Shown: positions 8,986-18,201, counted from the first letter of the stretch. The stretch is 64,000 nt of DNA from Akkermansiaceae bacterium (GCA_026421245.1 JAPKDJ010000009.1:1-64000); one strand, 5' to 3'. Made by a program: numbers and translations. The notes: generated by a model from the letters alone, not told the origin.

Positions 8986-9929
8986 GCCACTCTGAAGAAT
9001 CGCTTGGAGAGAGAATTGGCAGGAGGCTCGAAGCGGAATTGCTTTGAAAGTTCAGTGGTCGTGAATGTCGAATCGGGGAGATCATCTTTCCAGCTTCCGG
9101 GAGCTAGCGTGTCAGAATATTCGATTTGATATGTTGGGCCCGCAAAGCCATGCCACACAAGAACCGGATCCAGACTTCCATTCATTTCGATCTTAATTTC
9201 AGGGGAGGTGTCGGGGGCGAGTGAGACGATTTGAAGATCGGCAACCAGAAGGAAATTGTCGCCAAAGAGGAATGGGTTTTTGGAGGTCAGAGCCCATTCA
9301 AAGCCCACTGCGGCCAAATTGATCGCGGGTCCTGTTTCCGCATTGGTGAATGTGGCGTTCTCAAACAAAGGGCTACCATTGATGCTGGCACCCCAGGTAT
9401 TTGAGGTGAGATCTATGATCATGAAGAGGTCGTAAAGTTCTTCATGAATAAAATCGAATTCGGTATCGAATTGGCTAAGACCATCTTCTCTCCAAAACCC
9501 AAAATTTGATCCCGATGCAGCCGGGGCTTCATTATCAATCCGAATGGATGCGAGGCGGACACCTGAACTGTTGTAGATCGAAAAGAAAAAGTCATCCCGA
9601 TAGTTGTTGTCAGAGTCTTTAACTGAAATCAGGGTTTCAATCTCGATGATGGACTCTCCTGAGGTGACATGATCGTGGGGAGTCTGGGTAAGAATCCGAA
9701 CTCGATTTCGACTGGGTCGGTTGAGACCCAGGCCGGCGGTTTTTCCGAGAGCCTGATTAAAGGCGAGATCGTCGATGAAATCGACACCTCTGCGGGTGTT
9801 GTCTGTCCCCCAAGCTGAATCAGCGGTCCATTGATTGTCTCCGACATTGAACTCTTCAAAATCTGTCGAATAGAGAGTTTCCCCAAAGGCGGTGTGCCAG
9901 GCCAAGAGGATGATAAAGAGATTTCTCAT
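8973..9929 (-). CDS. secreted beta-sandwich-like protein of unknown function
   Basis: A 318-residue protein with a signal peptide (FIILLAWHTAFG, residues 5-16). The body is beta-rich with many Asn/Asp/Gly, resembling a concanavalin-type jelly roll, but no catalytic motif is recognised. The C-terminal 80 residues carry the pattern PTYQIEYSDTL..W followed by RFFRVAQSE, a module that also ends the 889-residue protein at 10678-13347. That shared C-terminal module is typical of exported verrucomicrobial proteins. Probably secreted or surface-attached; substrate unknown. Confidence 0.65.
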   Translation of the reverse strand: MRNLFIILLAWHTAFGETLYSTDFEEFNVGDNQWTADSAWGTDNTRRGVDFIDDLAFNQALGKTAGLGLNRPSRNRVRILTQTPHDHVTSGESIIEIETLISVKDSDNNYRDDFFFSIYNSSGVRLASIRIDNEAPAASGSNFGFWREDGLSQFDTEFDFIHEELYDLFMIIDLTSNTWGASINGSPLFENATFTNAETGPAINLAAVGFEWALTSKNPFLFGDNFLLVADLQIVSLAPDTSPEIKIEMNGSLDPVLVWHGFAGPTYQIEYSDTLAPGSWKDDLPDSTFTTTELSKQFRFEPPANSLSKRFFRVAQSE

Positions 9930-9970
9930 GCGTTGTATGAAGATTTACTTTCTTAGATCTCACAAGAAAA

Positions 9971-9997
9971 GAGGCAACTTCCACCGGAAGTTGCCTC
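9971..9997 (-). terminator. rho-independent terminator for the EF-hand gene
   Basis: Perfect 12-bp inverted repeat GAGGCAACTTCC / GGAAGTTGCCTC with a 3-base loop. On the minus strand it is followed by CTTTTCTTG. It lies 30 bases past the stop of the EF-hand gene and before the next minus-strand start. Confidence 0.85.
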
Positions 9998-10026
9998 TGG
10001 AAATTGATTCGTCTGATCTTCGAGAG

Positions 10027-10602
10027 TTAGCGGTGTAGTCGCTGAGGGCGCGCGCCCCAAGGGGGGCGTGGTCCTTCTTCTTCATCACCCTCACCACCAC
10101 CACCATGTGGTGGGCGGGGAGGCGTGCCATGATTATGGCGACGAAGACGGTGGAAAAACTCTTCAGACGAGATGTCACTGCTTTCGTCGGTATCAAGACG
10201 AGCAAAAATCGCATTGCGAATCATGTCAGGGAGGCGATCAACACCGGGAATCGTGGCGTATTCTTCCTCGCTGATAAGGCTGTCTTCCCCTGCGATTTCA
10301 TTAAATTTTTCAAGGCGGCGCTCTTCGATGCGGTCACGGAGAGCTTCACGGGCGACCTCGATCTCGTCGCGGCTTATTTCACCATCACCATCGGTGTCTA
10401 TGCTGTTGCGGCGTTCTTCGCGCATCTTGGCCCGGAGGTCACGAATGGCCTGACGCTCTTCTTCGTCAATTTTACCATCTTCGTTGTTATCGAAGTGCTG
10501 AAGAAACTCAGGGAGAGTGCCGTCACCGATTGAGCGATCGCCGGCTTGGGCGTAACTACAGGTCACGACAATGGCGGCTATGACTGTGAATTTTGATTTC
10601 AT
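10027..10602 (-). CDS. secreted EF-hand protein
   Basis: A 191-residue protein with a signal peptide (residues 1-20, cleavage after AQA). It has two clear calcium loops, DNNEDGKIDEEE (38-49) and DTDGDGEISRDE (69-80), plus a degenerate third, DTDESSDISSEE, near 137-148. A long basic/acidic helix joins them. The tail after residue 150 is a Pro/Gly/His-rich disordered segment with a HGGGGEGDEEEG stretch. This is a calcium sensor or buffer of the envelope, of unknown partner. It has its own terminator (9971-9997) and so appears monocistronic. Confidence 0.85.
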   Translation of the reverse strand: MKSKFTVIAAIVVTCSYAQAGDRSIGDGTLPEFLQHFDNNEDGKIDEEERQAIRDLRAKMREERRNSIDTDGDGEISRDEIEVAREALRDRIEERRLEKFNEIAGEDSLISEEEYATIPGVDRLPDMIRNAIFARLDTDESSDISSEEFFHRLRRHNHGTPPRPPHGGGGEGDEEEGPRPPWGARPQRLHR

Positions 10603-10677
10603 GGATTTGTTCGGAGTTTAGGGGGACATATACCTGACGCGTCAAAACATCGGGCGGTTACAGAAAAATGATTTTTA

Positions 10678-13347
10678 TTATAAGGAGATCCGGATCCGGA
10701 AGAACGAACGAATGACTGATTCAAATTCAAAAGTCAACGCCATTCCGTTCCCTTCCTTGGAAGGCAAAGTCTGCCAGTTTTTGAGATCGTTGGAAAACTC
10801 TAGATGGTAGGTGCGATCGAACCGGGATGGAACTGAAACTGAGATCGTGTCATTTTCCGATAGGATGATTAACTTGAGATTAGACGCTGAATTGAGTGGA
10901 TTGGTTCCAGCAAGGATAGCCTCGAAAAAGTCATCTTGTCCGTCCTTGTCGGAATCAGAGAGAGAAGGATTCGTTCCCAAGGTGATCTCTTCGATATCAG
11001 ACAAGAGATCTCCATCCTGATCTGTGAGTGGGACAATCGAGAGATTATCGATGGCGATTCCCTGAGGTTGGGGGCTGGCAACAAAGGTTTGTCCGACATT
11101 GGCTTGCCCTGGAGTGTGTGGGCCGGCTTGAACCGTCCAAGTGAAGTCCTCAGCAACCCCTCCCATCCCGGTTCTGGTCAGGCTTTTTTGGCCAATCTGG
11201 GTACTTGCTGATTGGGAGACTCCGATTGGAGTTGAGGTCAATCCCATGGCAGGACCCGCGGTGGCTGTGAAAGTTCCTTCATAGCTGATGAATTCACGGA
11301 CTTGGCCGTCGATGACCAGAGCCATGCCATCGGGGGCGCCATTCTGAATGCCGGAAATATCTTTGGTGTAAAAACGCGGAAGACCCAAGGGTGGGGTGGG
11401 ATCCGTGACAAATGAATTGAGTCGATATACGGTGCCGGTCCCATACGGAATTCCGTTTCTTCCGTTGTAGAGATGAAGGATGACTTTTGACAGGTCTCCG
11501 GTAAAGGCTTCCCCAACTGAGATTTCGACAAACTCTCCGGTATCACCGCCTACATTGTCGTAATGGAACTCATTGATGAAAATGTCGTTTGAAGCCGAGT
11601 TCTCGGAGCTCCCCGGGATTGCCCTGAGTTTCAGGAAAAATTCCTCGTTCGGGAGAAGTTTGAATCCTCGGGCATAAGCCTGTTTTGATTCAAAAACAGG
11701 AGGGGTGATCTGGCCGGATGGACCGTCAGTCGACGCGTGGAAGGTGAGAGTAGGAAATAAGGTTTCCTGCCCGTTTCGTTCCAACATCACCTCCCAACGA
11801 TCACCGGATCCATCAGTAAAGCGCCGCCATTGCTTCGCATCAAAAGAGATTGAAAGAGCTTCGATGGTTGTTGGAGAATCGTTTCGAAAAGTTGTGGTGA
11901 AATCGACTTGCTCGGTCGCAAGGAGACCAAGGGAGTGATCATAGGAACGTGCTCCGGCGGATGGATTGGAGCCATCGTCCAGACCCCGCCAGTTGATTCC
12001 TCCATCAGTCCAAGCCGCCAAGCTCTGGTCCCCATTGAAGTTATCAAACGTTTCTACAACTGGAGAGGTGGAGTCCAGAAAGAGGTAGAGTGGGGCATCG
12101 GCGTCCCCGATGATGACATTGGCAACATCTCCTTTAAAGCCATCGCTGGTTGCGAATACTTCGATGTCCTGATCTCCGTCTGCGATTCTGTCCAGGCTTG
12201 GAACCAGGGTCGTGGTTGCTGAGATGACACCGGCAGGGATGGTCAGGGTGCTTGTCGTCAGCCTTGCTTCACAAGGATCACTTGATTGAAGGGACACGAC
12301 GGTGGGGAAGTCGGAAGGTGTTTCAAGGGTTACGGTCACAGCGGCCGCTGGAGAATTTTCGTCGAGATTGGAAGGGGAGACTTCGACAGTGAGGGAGAGT
12401 CCTCCATCGAGCTCGAAGTCGCCATACACGGGATAGTGATCTGAGGCCGCCCCGCTGGTTGAGGCGGGGAGCGGGTTTCCTGATTTTGGGAGGCCCGGGA
12501 ATGAGCGATCCAGAACACTGTTGTAAACCTCAGTCATGGGTATTCTGGTTGCGACGGGACCGGATACGAGAAGGTAGTCGAGTATGGTGCTGGAACCCAT
12601 AAAAGTGTCGGTAGAGACGCCGTTTTGGTGACGGAAACCCGGATTGACCATTCCAAGGGAAGGGAAATAATTGATGGGGTCTGAGTAGTATTGAACATTG
12701 AATAGGATATCATTCCCAAGCACGTAAGTTGCAGGGAGACCGGAAGGGAGAGATGAATACGTCTGATTATTTCCGAGGAGGTTCAAATCTCCCATGATGA
12801 AAACGTTATCGTTTGCACTGATCCCGGTTTTCTCGAGGTGCTTACGAATACGAATCATTTCGATCGCCCGGCGGAAGGGATCGTCGGCATCAAAACAGCA
12901 TTTGAGGTGGGCGGTTACAATGACGGGGTCGTTGATCGTTCCGGGGACATCGATCATTGCCGCGGCTGAGGCACGGGTGACATCATTCGCTCCCTGGGGA
13001 GAGGTGATGCTTTTGGTGGAACCCGAGACAAAGGGGTATTTGGAAAGAAGAATCGCCCGACTTTGGGTATCGAGAGCACTGTTTGGAACAAAGGCGTAAG
13101 GATACCCAAGGTTGGCTTGCAAGGCGGCCAGATTCCTGGAGAAATCGCGGCTGAAGACTTCCTGAAGCCCCACGATGTCGGCGTCGATCCGGGCAAGGAC
13201 GGCTTCCATATTATCACGACCGGATTCACCAGATTCGCCGATTCCGCCGAGGACATTGAAAGTCGCGACCCTGATCTTAACGGCTTGCAGGGCAGGAGAG
13301 GTGCAGCACACGAGCAATCCGGTGAAGAGTGACTTGAATGAGGTCAT
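10678..13347 (-). CDS. exported multidomain endonuclease/exonuclease/phosphatase-fold protein
   Basis: An 889-residue protein. A signal peptide (1-22) is followed by an endonuclease/exonuclease/phosphatase (EEP) domain at about 24-320, with VATFNVLGG, DADIVGLQEVF, a FIMGDLNLLGN catalytic motif and a final SDHYPVYG. A Calx-beta-like repeat follows (about 325-410), then a jelly-roll-like region (420-570), a lamin-tail-like domain (INEFHYDNVGGDTGEFVEI, near 590-720), thrombospondin type 3-like calcium repeats (DQDGDLLSDIEE..DSDKDGQDDFFE, near 780-815) and the C-terminal YHLEFSNDLKNWQ module. It is probably a secreted nuclease or phosphodiesterase used to scavenge phosphate or DNA; substrate not provable here. 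Confidence 0.85.
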   Translation of the reverse strand: MTSFKSLFTGLLVCCTSPALQAVKIRVATFNVLGGIGESGESGRDNMEAVLARIDADIVGLQEVFSRDFSRNLAALQANLGYPYAFVPNSALDTQSRAILLSKYPFVSGSTKSITSPQGANDVTRASAAAMIDVPGTINDPVIVTAHLKCCFDADDPFRRAIEMIRIRKHLEKTGISANDNVFIMGDLNLLGNNQTYSSLPSGLPATYVLGNDILFNVQYYSDPINYFPSLGMVNPGFRHQNGVSTDTFMGSSTILDYLLVSGPVATRIPMTEVYNSVLDRSFPGLPKSGNPLPASTSGAASDHYPVYGDFELDGGLSLTVEVSPSNLDENSPAAAVTVTLETPSDFPTVVSLQSSDPCEARLTTSTLTIPAGVISATTTLVPSLDRIADGDQDIEVFATSDGFKGDVANVIIGDADAPLYLFLDSTSPVVETFDNFNGDQSLAAWTDGGINWRGLDDGSNPSAGARSYDHSLGLLATEQVDFTTTFRNDSPTTIEALSISFDAKQWRRFTDGSGDRWEVMLERNGQETLFPTLTFHASTDGPSGQITPPVFESKQAYARGFKLLPNEEFFLKLRAIPGSSENSASNDIFINEFHYDNVGGDTGEFVEISVGEAFTGDLSKVILHLYNGRNGIPYGTGTVYRLNSFVTDPTPPLGLPRFYTKDISGIQNGAPDGMALVIDGQVREFISYEGTFTATAGPAMGLTSTPIGVSQSASTQIGQKSLTRTGMGGVAEDFTWTVQAGPHTPGQANVGQTFVASPQPQGIAIDNLSIVPLTDQDGDLLSDIEEITLGTNPSLSDSDKDGQDDFFEAILAGTNPLNSASNLKLIILSENDTISVSVPSRFDRTYHLEFSNDLKNWQTLPSKEGNGMALTFEFESVIRSFFRIRISL

Positions 13348-13474
13348 TGAAATTTAGGAAGAAGAGGAGAAAAAGACATCCTTGTCCAAGGCCACGTTGC
13401 GGTCCGATTGACGGTTGTGCAAGTCGTGTTACGATTTCGTTCTTGAGCGCGAAATTCCATAGGAGCAACTCCGA

Positions 13475-14111
13475 ATGCACGATTTTTGAGAAGACTTCTG
13501 CAGGACTGGCGAAACAACTCTGCGAAGCGGGAGTTGACCACGCGGGTTTTGAGAGGCCGCTTCCGGTGTGTGAGCTGACCAGGTGCCGCGCCACGTGTTG
13601 TCATGACGGAGTGATATTGTCTGGTGAGGAAGCGCGGATTTTGACTGAGTTGGGAGGGGGGGACGGCATTGTCCAACTGGAGGACGGCCGAAAGAAAAGT
13701 AAAACGATTCAGGCCGATCCCCTGACTTTGGCTGAAGACTTTCCTGATCATTTCCCCAAGACTCGTTGTGTGTTCCTGGATGATCAGCATCGTTGTTTGT
13801 GGCAGGTAAGAGCCGTTAAAGAAGGGCGGCATCCTTGGTTTTACAAACCGACTTCATGCTGGCTTCATCCTGTCTTGATCACCCGGAAGAATGCTCGTCC
13901 GGTTTTGACTGTTTTATCCCGTCAGAAGGACGAGGCTGGGTTTGCCAGCCACACCCCTTGCGGGAAATTTAGGGAGGATGCCGCTCCTGCCCGAGAGTCG
14001 CTTGGGATGGAACTCAAAATGCTCGGCGAGATTTCAGGAAGAGATTTCTACGGTGAACTTAATGCCCCTCCGGGATTTTCTTCTCGCGCGAATGCCAGTA
14101 ATTCTGGGTAG
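13475..14111 (+). CDS. Cys-rich protein with possible metal cluster, start in doubt
   Basis: A coding frame of about 210 residues with the motif CELTRCRATCCHDG (about residues 35-48 of the likely protein), then CVFLDDQHRCLW, SCWLHP and a late TPCGKF, giving eight well-spaced cysteines like YkgJ-type or Fe-S/zinc cluster proteins. The best ATG is at 13475 with an AGGAG ribosome site nine bases upstream, but its frame stops after four codons. Removing one T from the five-T run at 13483-13487 would join it to the long frame. Other starts in the long frame are TTG 13443 or ATG 13338, the latter inside the divergent gene and giving an implausibly basic tail. The motif is seen; the function is unknown. 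Confidence 0.65.
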
Positions 14112-14118
14112 CCCCCCT

Positions 14119-14373
14119 TTAAAGGCCCGATTGAAAGGGTGGTAGTAATCGGTGAGATCTTCTTCGGCTCCAACCAAGGGGGGAGGAAGTCCCGCCGCTG
14201 ACTGACGCGGTGAAACGATCAATGGTCCGGTGAAGAAAGATTCCGTCGACGACTTCAGCTGGGAAGCATTCAAGAAGACTCTCCGGAGTTCCTCGGGCGA
14301 AGTCACCCAAGAGGGCGCAAACTCGCGAAGCGTTGGTGTGTGGGTCGAGATGGAAATGGACGAGAAAGTTCAA
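14119..14373 (-). pseudogene. truncated ACP phosphodiesterase (AcpH/DUF479) fragment
   Basis: From a TTG at 14373, the first 55 or so codons read MNFLVHFHLDPHTN..RVCALLGDFARG..DGIFLHRTIDRFT, a clear match to the N-terminus of acyl carrier protein phosphodiesterase, which removes the 4'-phosphopantetheine arm from ACP. The family is normally about 190-200 residues, but here the similarity ends after about residue 57. The remaining 27 codons are Ser/Arg-rich and do not resemble the family. The opposite strand is then occupied by the 3' end of the Cys-rich gene. It is a 3'-deleted remnant, not a working enzyme. Confidence 0.7.
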
Positions 14374-14412
14374 AGCTTGCGAGGGTGATAGAGGATGGCT
14401 AAAGAAGTGGCG

Positions 14413-15156
14413 ATGATCGTATCGTGGAATGGCGAACTGGTGGAAGAGGGGGAGGTTTTGATCTCGGCATTCGACCCGATGTTACTCCGGGGCCAGGGTG
14501 TTTTTGAAACAATTCGGGTGGTAGAGGGGGAGCCGCGATTTTGGGAAGAACATTTCAATCGGTTCCGGCGTTCTGGAGACAGCATCTTTCCTGATGTTCC
14601 CTTAAGCGACGAACTTGAAGCTCAGCTCCGGAAGGTGGTTGAAGCCAATGGCCTTAAAAATGCGCGGGCTCGAATCACGCTCGGGACAAATCTTTTGATT
14701 ACCGCCGAACCTCTGGACGATGATGTTCCCACAGTGAGTGCTGCGACCGCAGAAAACTATCCGGTGAATGAGCGAAGCCCCTTGGCCAAGATCAAATGCA
14801 CATCGTATGCCGAAAATATGCGCATTCTCTGGCAATTTGGAGCCGGTGAAGTGATTCGCCCAAATACCCGAGGAGAGCTGTGCGAGGGCTGTATTTCCAA
14901 CGTGTTTTTCGTTAGGGACGGGAGGATTCACACTCCCTCGTTGGAAACGGGATGTCTGCCGGGAGTGATGCGAACCCAGCTGATCCAAAGAAATAAGATT
15001 GAGGAAGGGACGTGGCCTCTCGAGGTTCTTCTGGATGCTGATGAAATTTGGTTAAGCAATGCCATCCGACGCTTGCGTTGCGTGGTGACCTTGGATGGAC
15101 GGAAGATGCCTCCTCCTTCTGATCTTTTTTGGAAAATCCGAAACAAGATACCTTAA
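14413..15156 (+). CDS. class IV aminotransferase / aminodeoxychorismate lyase-like
   Basis: About 247 residues from the ATG at 14413 (MIVSWNGELVEEG); ATG 14395 adds six residues. A PLP enzyme of fold type IV. Seen: SAFDPMLLRGQGVFETIRV near the N-terminus, the lysine-containing KCTSYAENM region, and the family signature GELCEGCISNVFFV followed by TPSLETGCLPGVMRTQLI. This signature is shared by branched-chain aminotransferases, D-amino acid aminotransferase and PabC; the short length and FETIRV motif favour PabC or a D-amino-acid-type enzyme. The exact substrate cannot be read from sequence. It is divergent from the AcpH remnant and ends four bases before the convergent M20 gene. Confidence 0.8.
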   Translation: MIVSWNGELVEEGEVLISAFDPMLLRGQGVFETIRVVEGEPRFWEEHFNRFRRSGDSIFPDVPLSDELEAQLRKVVEANGLKNARARITLGTNLLITAEPLDDDVPTVSAATAENYPVNERSPLAKIKCTSYAENMRILWQFGAGEVIRPNTRGELCEGCISNVFFVRDGRIHTPSLETGCLPGVMRTQLIQRNKIEEGTWPLEVLLDADEIWLSNAIRRLRCVVTLDGRKMPPPSDLFWKIRNKIP

Positions 15157-16271
15157 TCAGCGAGACTCTTGATGAAGTTTGAAAACCACCGGGCACCGTC
15201 TTCGAGGTCGGAGATGGCGATGAACTCGTCAGCAGTGTGAGCTTGGTCAATCGAGCCGGGACCCAGACAAATAGAGGCCAATCCAGCAGCTGAAAGATGG
15301 GCGGCATCCGAGAACCAGGGCGCACCAGTGAGAGCGAGGCCGGGATCTGATTTTTGAAGCCGTTTGAGCCATGGGTGATCTGCGGGAATTTCCATGGGAG
15401 GAGATTCAGCGAAGTGGACTAGCTCGATCCCGTTGAGGTAGTCTCCAAGGATCCGGGAGGCGGGACGATCTTTCACCAAATCTGGAACGGTGCGAATGTC
15501 GATGATGGCTGATGCTTGAGCGGGCACAATATTGGCTCGCGTGCCCCCTTTGATCTCCCCGACATTCATCGTCGAGTTTCCCAGGACAGGGTGGCAGCTC
15601 TCCGAGAGATGCTCAAAGAATGGTCCCTGAAGGTCCCGCAGACCGTCGATGAGTTTGAGGATGGCGTTGTCTCCCGCTTGAGGTCGGGAGGCGTGGACGG
15701 ACTTTCCTTTTGCTTCGAGGGTCGCCCAAAGACAGCCCTTGGTACAATAAACGGCTTGCAATGATGTCGGCTCGGCGGCGATGGCGAATTCGTATTCGGC
15801 TGCGTGATGTTTTGCAAAGTGACGGGAGCCCGGTTGGCTGGATTCCTCGCCCATAAAGCCTACGAAGTCTATGGCGACCGGGAGATCTATGAGAAGTTTG
15901 GCGTTTTTCTTTAGCCCCCACAGCATGGCCGCCATTGGCCCCTTGGTGTCCGATGTGCCTCGTCCGTGGACTTTTCCGTCACTAATACTGGCAAGAAAAG
16001 GATCGATGGTCATCCCGGAGATGCCGACGGTATCGAGGTGGGGTCCCAAAAGGATTCTGGGCCTCTCTTCGCTTCCCGGTGCGCGGGCAATGATATTTGG
16101 GCGTCCGGGTTCAGCCTCGTCCAAAGTGATTTGGAATCCGAGGGGGGCGAGGAAGTTGGCGAGGAACTCTGCCATTTTTTTTTCTCCGTTGGGAGAAACC
16201 TCCGGGTCTCCCTCGGGATTGACGGATGGGATTTGAACCAAGGCCTGAAGGAGTTCGACAACCGAGTGCAT
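15153..16271 (-). CDS. M20 family metallopeptidase (ArgE/DapE-like deacylase)
   Basis: About 372 residues from the ATG at 16271 (MHSVVELLQALVQIPS); the open frame continues upstream without a better start. It is a dizinc hydrolase of the acetylornithine deacetylase / succinyl-diaminopimelate desuccinylase family. Metal ligands and catalytic residues: GPHLDTVG, GRGTSDTKGP, the GEES pair, AEPT, and a final QAHTADEFI His. The dimerisation domain lies between (KGKSVHASRP..GGTRANIVP). Specificity between ArgE, DapE and a peptidase cannot be assigned from motifs. Its start faces the ThuA-like gene across about 80 bases. Confidence 0.85.
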   Translation of the reverse strand: MHSVVELLQALVQIPSVNPEGDPEVSPNGEKKMAEFLANFLAPLGFQITLDEAEPGRPNIIARAPGSEERPRILLGPHLDTVGISGMTIDPFLASISDGKVHGRGTSDTKGPMAAMLWGLKKNAKLLIDLPVAIDFVGFMGEESSQPGSRHFAKHHAAEYEFAIAAEPTSLQAVYCTKGCLWATLEAKGKSVHASRPQAGDNAILKLIDGLRDLQGPFFEHLSESCHPVLGNSTMNVGEIKGGTRANIVPAQASAIIDIRTVPDLVKDRPASRILGDYLNGIELVHFAESPPMEIPADHPWLKRLQKSDPGLALTGAPWFSDAAHLSAAGLASICLGPGSIDQAHTADEFIAISDLEDGARWFSNFIKSLAD

Positions 16272-16353
16272 AAATCGAGGGTAGAAGCAGGAATTGAGAT
16301 TTGGAAGTTTTTCGTCTTGGCAATCAGGGGGCGACTTTGTGACACTGCCTTGT

Positions 16354-17262
16354 ATGAAGAACCGTTTCACTCTCGGCATCTCACTGGTGCTACTCGCCTG
16401 TCTCGCATTTGTTGGCCTTGCTCAGAAAAAAGATAAGGTCGAATCCTCCAAAGTAGTCAAGGTCCTGATCATTGATGGACAAAACAACCATAACTGGAAA
16501 CAGACCACACCGGTTCTGCAGGAGATTTATGGAAGCAATGATCGCTTCAGTATTGAGGTGAGCACGAGCCCCGATAACAAAGCTCCGAAAGAGGCATGGG
16601 ACAAGTGGCGTCCAGACTTCTCAAAATATGATGTGGTGGTAAGCAACTACAACGGTCAGATGTGGCCGGGCGAGGTGCGGACTGCTTTCGTCGATTTTGT
16701 GAAGAACGGTGGTGGATTTGTTGTGGTCCATGCAGCGGACAATGCCTTCTCAATGTGGCCTGAGTATAACGAGATGATTGGTCTTGGCGGTTGGGGCGGT
16801 CGAAATGAGAAAAGTGGTCCCTATGTTTACTACAAAGAGAACAAGCTAGTTGTGGATGAGTCCGACGGGCGTGGCGGAAACCACGGAGCTCAGCACGAGT
16901 TTGTCATTACGAACCGCGCCGAAGATCATCCTGTCACCAAGGGGATGCCGGAAAAATGGCTGCACACTAAGGATGAGCTTTATGACATGCTCCGCGGACC
17001 AGCCCAGAACATGAAAGTCCTGGCAACGGCACCGAGTCAGAAGACAAGTCGTGACGAGCCGATGTTGATGGCTCTCGATTATGGCAAGGGACGAGTATTT
17101 CACACAACTCTAGGTCACGCTGACTACTCGATGCAATGCCGAGGGTTCTTTGACACGCTTTTACGTGGGACAGAATGGGCCGCAACGAAAGAAGTGACCG
17201 TTGATTGGTCGAAAGATTTTCCTTCCGAAGACAAGCTGACTCCTGTTAAGGCGGCCAAGTGA
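16354..17262 (+). CDS. secreted ThuA-like (trehalose utilisation family) protein
   Basis: About 302 residues from the ATG at 16354 (MKNRFTLGIS), which starts a signal peptide ending near FVGLAQ; an upstream ATG at 16294 would bury it. The ThuA-like domain (glutamine amidotransferase-like flavodoxin fold) covers most of the protein: KVLIIDGQNNHNW, YDVVVSNYNG, GGGFVVVHAADNAF, and the C-terminal MALDYGKGRVFHTTLGH. In Verrucomicrobiota such proteins are common, exported and of unknown function, often tied to sugar metabolism. It precedes the transporter gene by only a few bases. Confidence 0.9.
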   Translation: MKNRFTLGISLVLLACLAFVGLAQKKDKVESSKVVKVLIIDGQNNHNWKQTTPVLQEIYGSNDRFSIEVSTSPDNKAPKEAWDKWRPDFSKYDVVVSNYNGQMWPGEVRTAFVDFVKNGGGFVVVHAADNAFSMWPEYNEMIGLGGWGGRNEKSGPYVYYKENKLVVDESDGRGGNHGAQHEFVITNRAEDHPVTKGMPEKWLHTKDELYDMLRGPAQNMKVLATAPSQKTSRDEPMLMALDYGKGRVFHTTLGHADYSMQCRGFFDTLLRGTEWAATKEVTVDWSKDFPSEDKLTPVKAAK

Positions 17263-17269
17263 TTCGTAA

Positions 17270-18142
17270 ATGAATTGGCTCAGCGGGGCTGTCTTGCTGC
17301 CCTTGCTGGGGGCGGCGCTCCATCCCTTGCTTGGGTGGTGTATTCAAGAGGGGACAAAGCGGGGAGTCAGTCTCTCTGTGATCGTGGCGGTGGCAAATTT
17401 GCTCACCAGCTTGATTTTCGTGGGCTACCTGAGACCTGAAGGAGTCTGGGCGATATCAGGCAAGGACTGGTGGGCGGTGGGAAATGGCATTCTCTTTTTT
17501 CTGGGGCAATGGTTCTCGACCCATTCTGTGAAAAAGGGGGATTTGGCCGTTCATTCCTCGGCACTTGGAATCAAGGTCGTTATTGTGGGGTTTTGCTCGA
17601 TCTTAGTGGGCCTTGAGCCAAGTTCCTGGAATCTTGTGACCGGAGTCATTTTGGCTACTCTCGCGGTGTTTCTGGTTTCAGGAGGCAGCGCGGAAGGGTG
17701 GCGGACCCATCGAACGACAGTTGGGTTGACGGTGCTGGCCTGCATATTTTTTGGTTTAACCGATTTTCTGACAGGGTGGCAGAGTCGGGAGATCGGCGCG
17801 GCGCGGTGGTTGATTTTGATGATGGGGACCAGCGGAGTCATTTCCATCGGGTTCCTTATTCATCGAAGGGAGGAGGTGCGTGGGCTTTATCGACTGCCTA
17901 GGGTGGTCATTTACGTGATCGGTGCAGGTCTTTTCCTTGGGATTCAAGCGTTGTTAGTCAATCTGGCATTTAGTCACTATGGACAGCCGACTTTGAGCAA
18001 TGTGGTCTATAGTTCGCGAGGGGTGATGGCGGTCATTTTCCTCTACCTCATCGGAAAAAAATTTGACCCACGCTTTGTTCGCAAGCAGACGATGGGTGCA
18101 ATATTGATGATCTTTGCTCTGGCGATCTTACTGGGGTCATAA
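17270..18142 (+). CDS. DMT/EamA-type membrane transporter
   Basis: A 290-residue protein with about nine or ten hydrophobic helices, consistent with a drug/metabolite transporter of the EamA type (two five-helix repeats). The N-terminal half ends in VFLVSGGS and the second repeat begins near TTVGLTVLACIFFGLTDFL. Substrate unknown. It starts seven bases after the ThuA-like stop and probably shares its transcript, so the two may act on the same sugar-related compound (inference). Confidence 0.75.
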   Translation: MNWLSGAVLLPLLGAALHPLLGWCIQEGTKRGVSLSVIVAVANLLTSLIFVGYLRPEGVWAISGKDWWAVGNGILFFLGQWFSTHSVKKGDLAVHSSALGIKVVIVGFCSILVGLEPSSWNLVTGVILATLAVFLVSGGSAEGWRTHRTTVGLTVLACIFFGLTDFLTGWQSREIGAARWLILMMGTSGVISIGFLIHRREEVRGLYRLPRVVIYVIGAGLFLGIQALLVNLAFSHYGQPTLSNVVYSSRGVMAVIFLYLIGKKFDPRFVRKQTMGAILMIFALAILLGS

Positions 18143-18201
18143 AAATGCCCTTCGAGGCACGGGAAAGGGGGGGCAACTATTAGCGAAGACCACTTCTGAT
18201 T

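Noticed and set aside
10105-10533. A plus-strand frame over the EF-hand gene
   Set aside because: Antisense of calcium-loop codons; the EF-hand reading and its terminator are on the minus strand.
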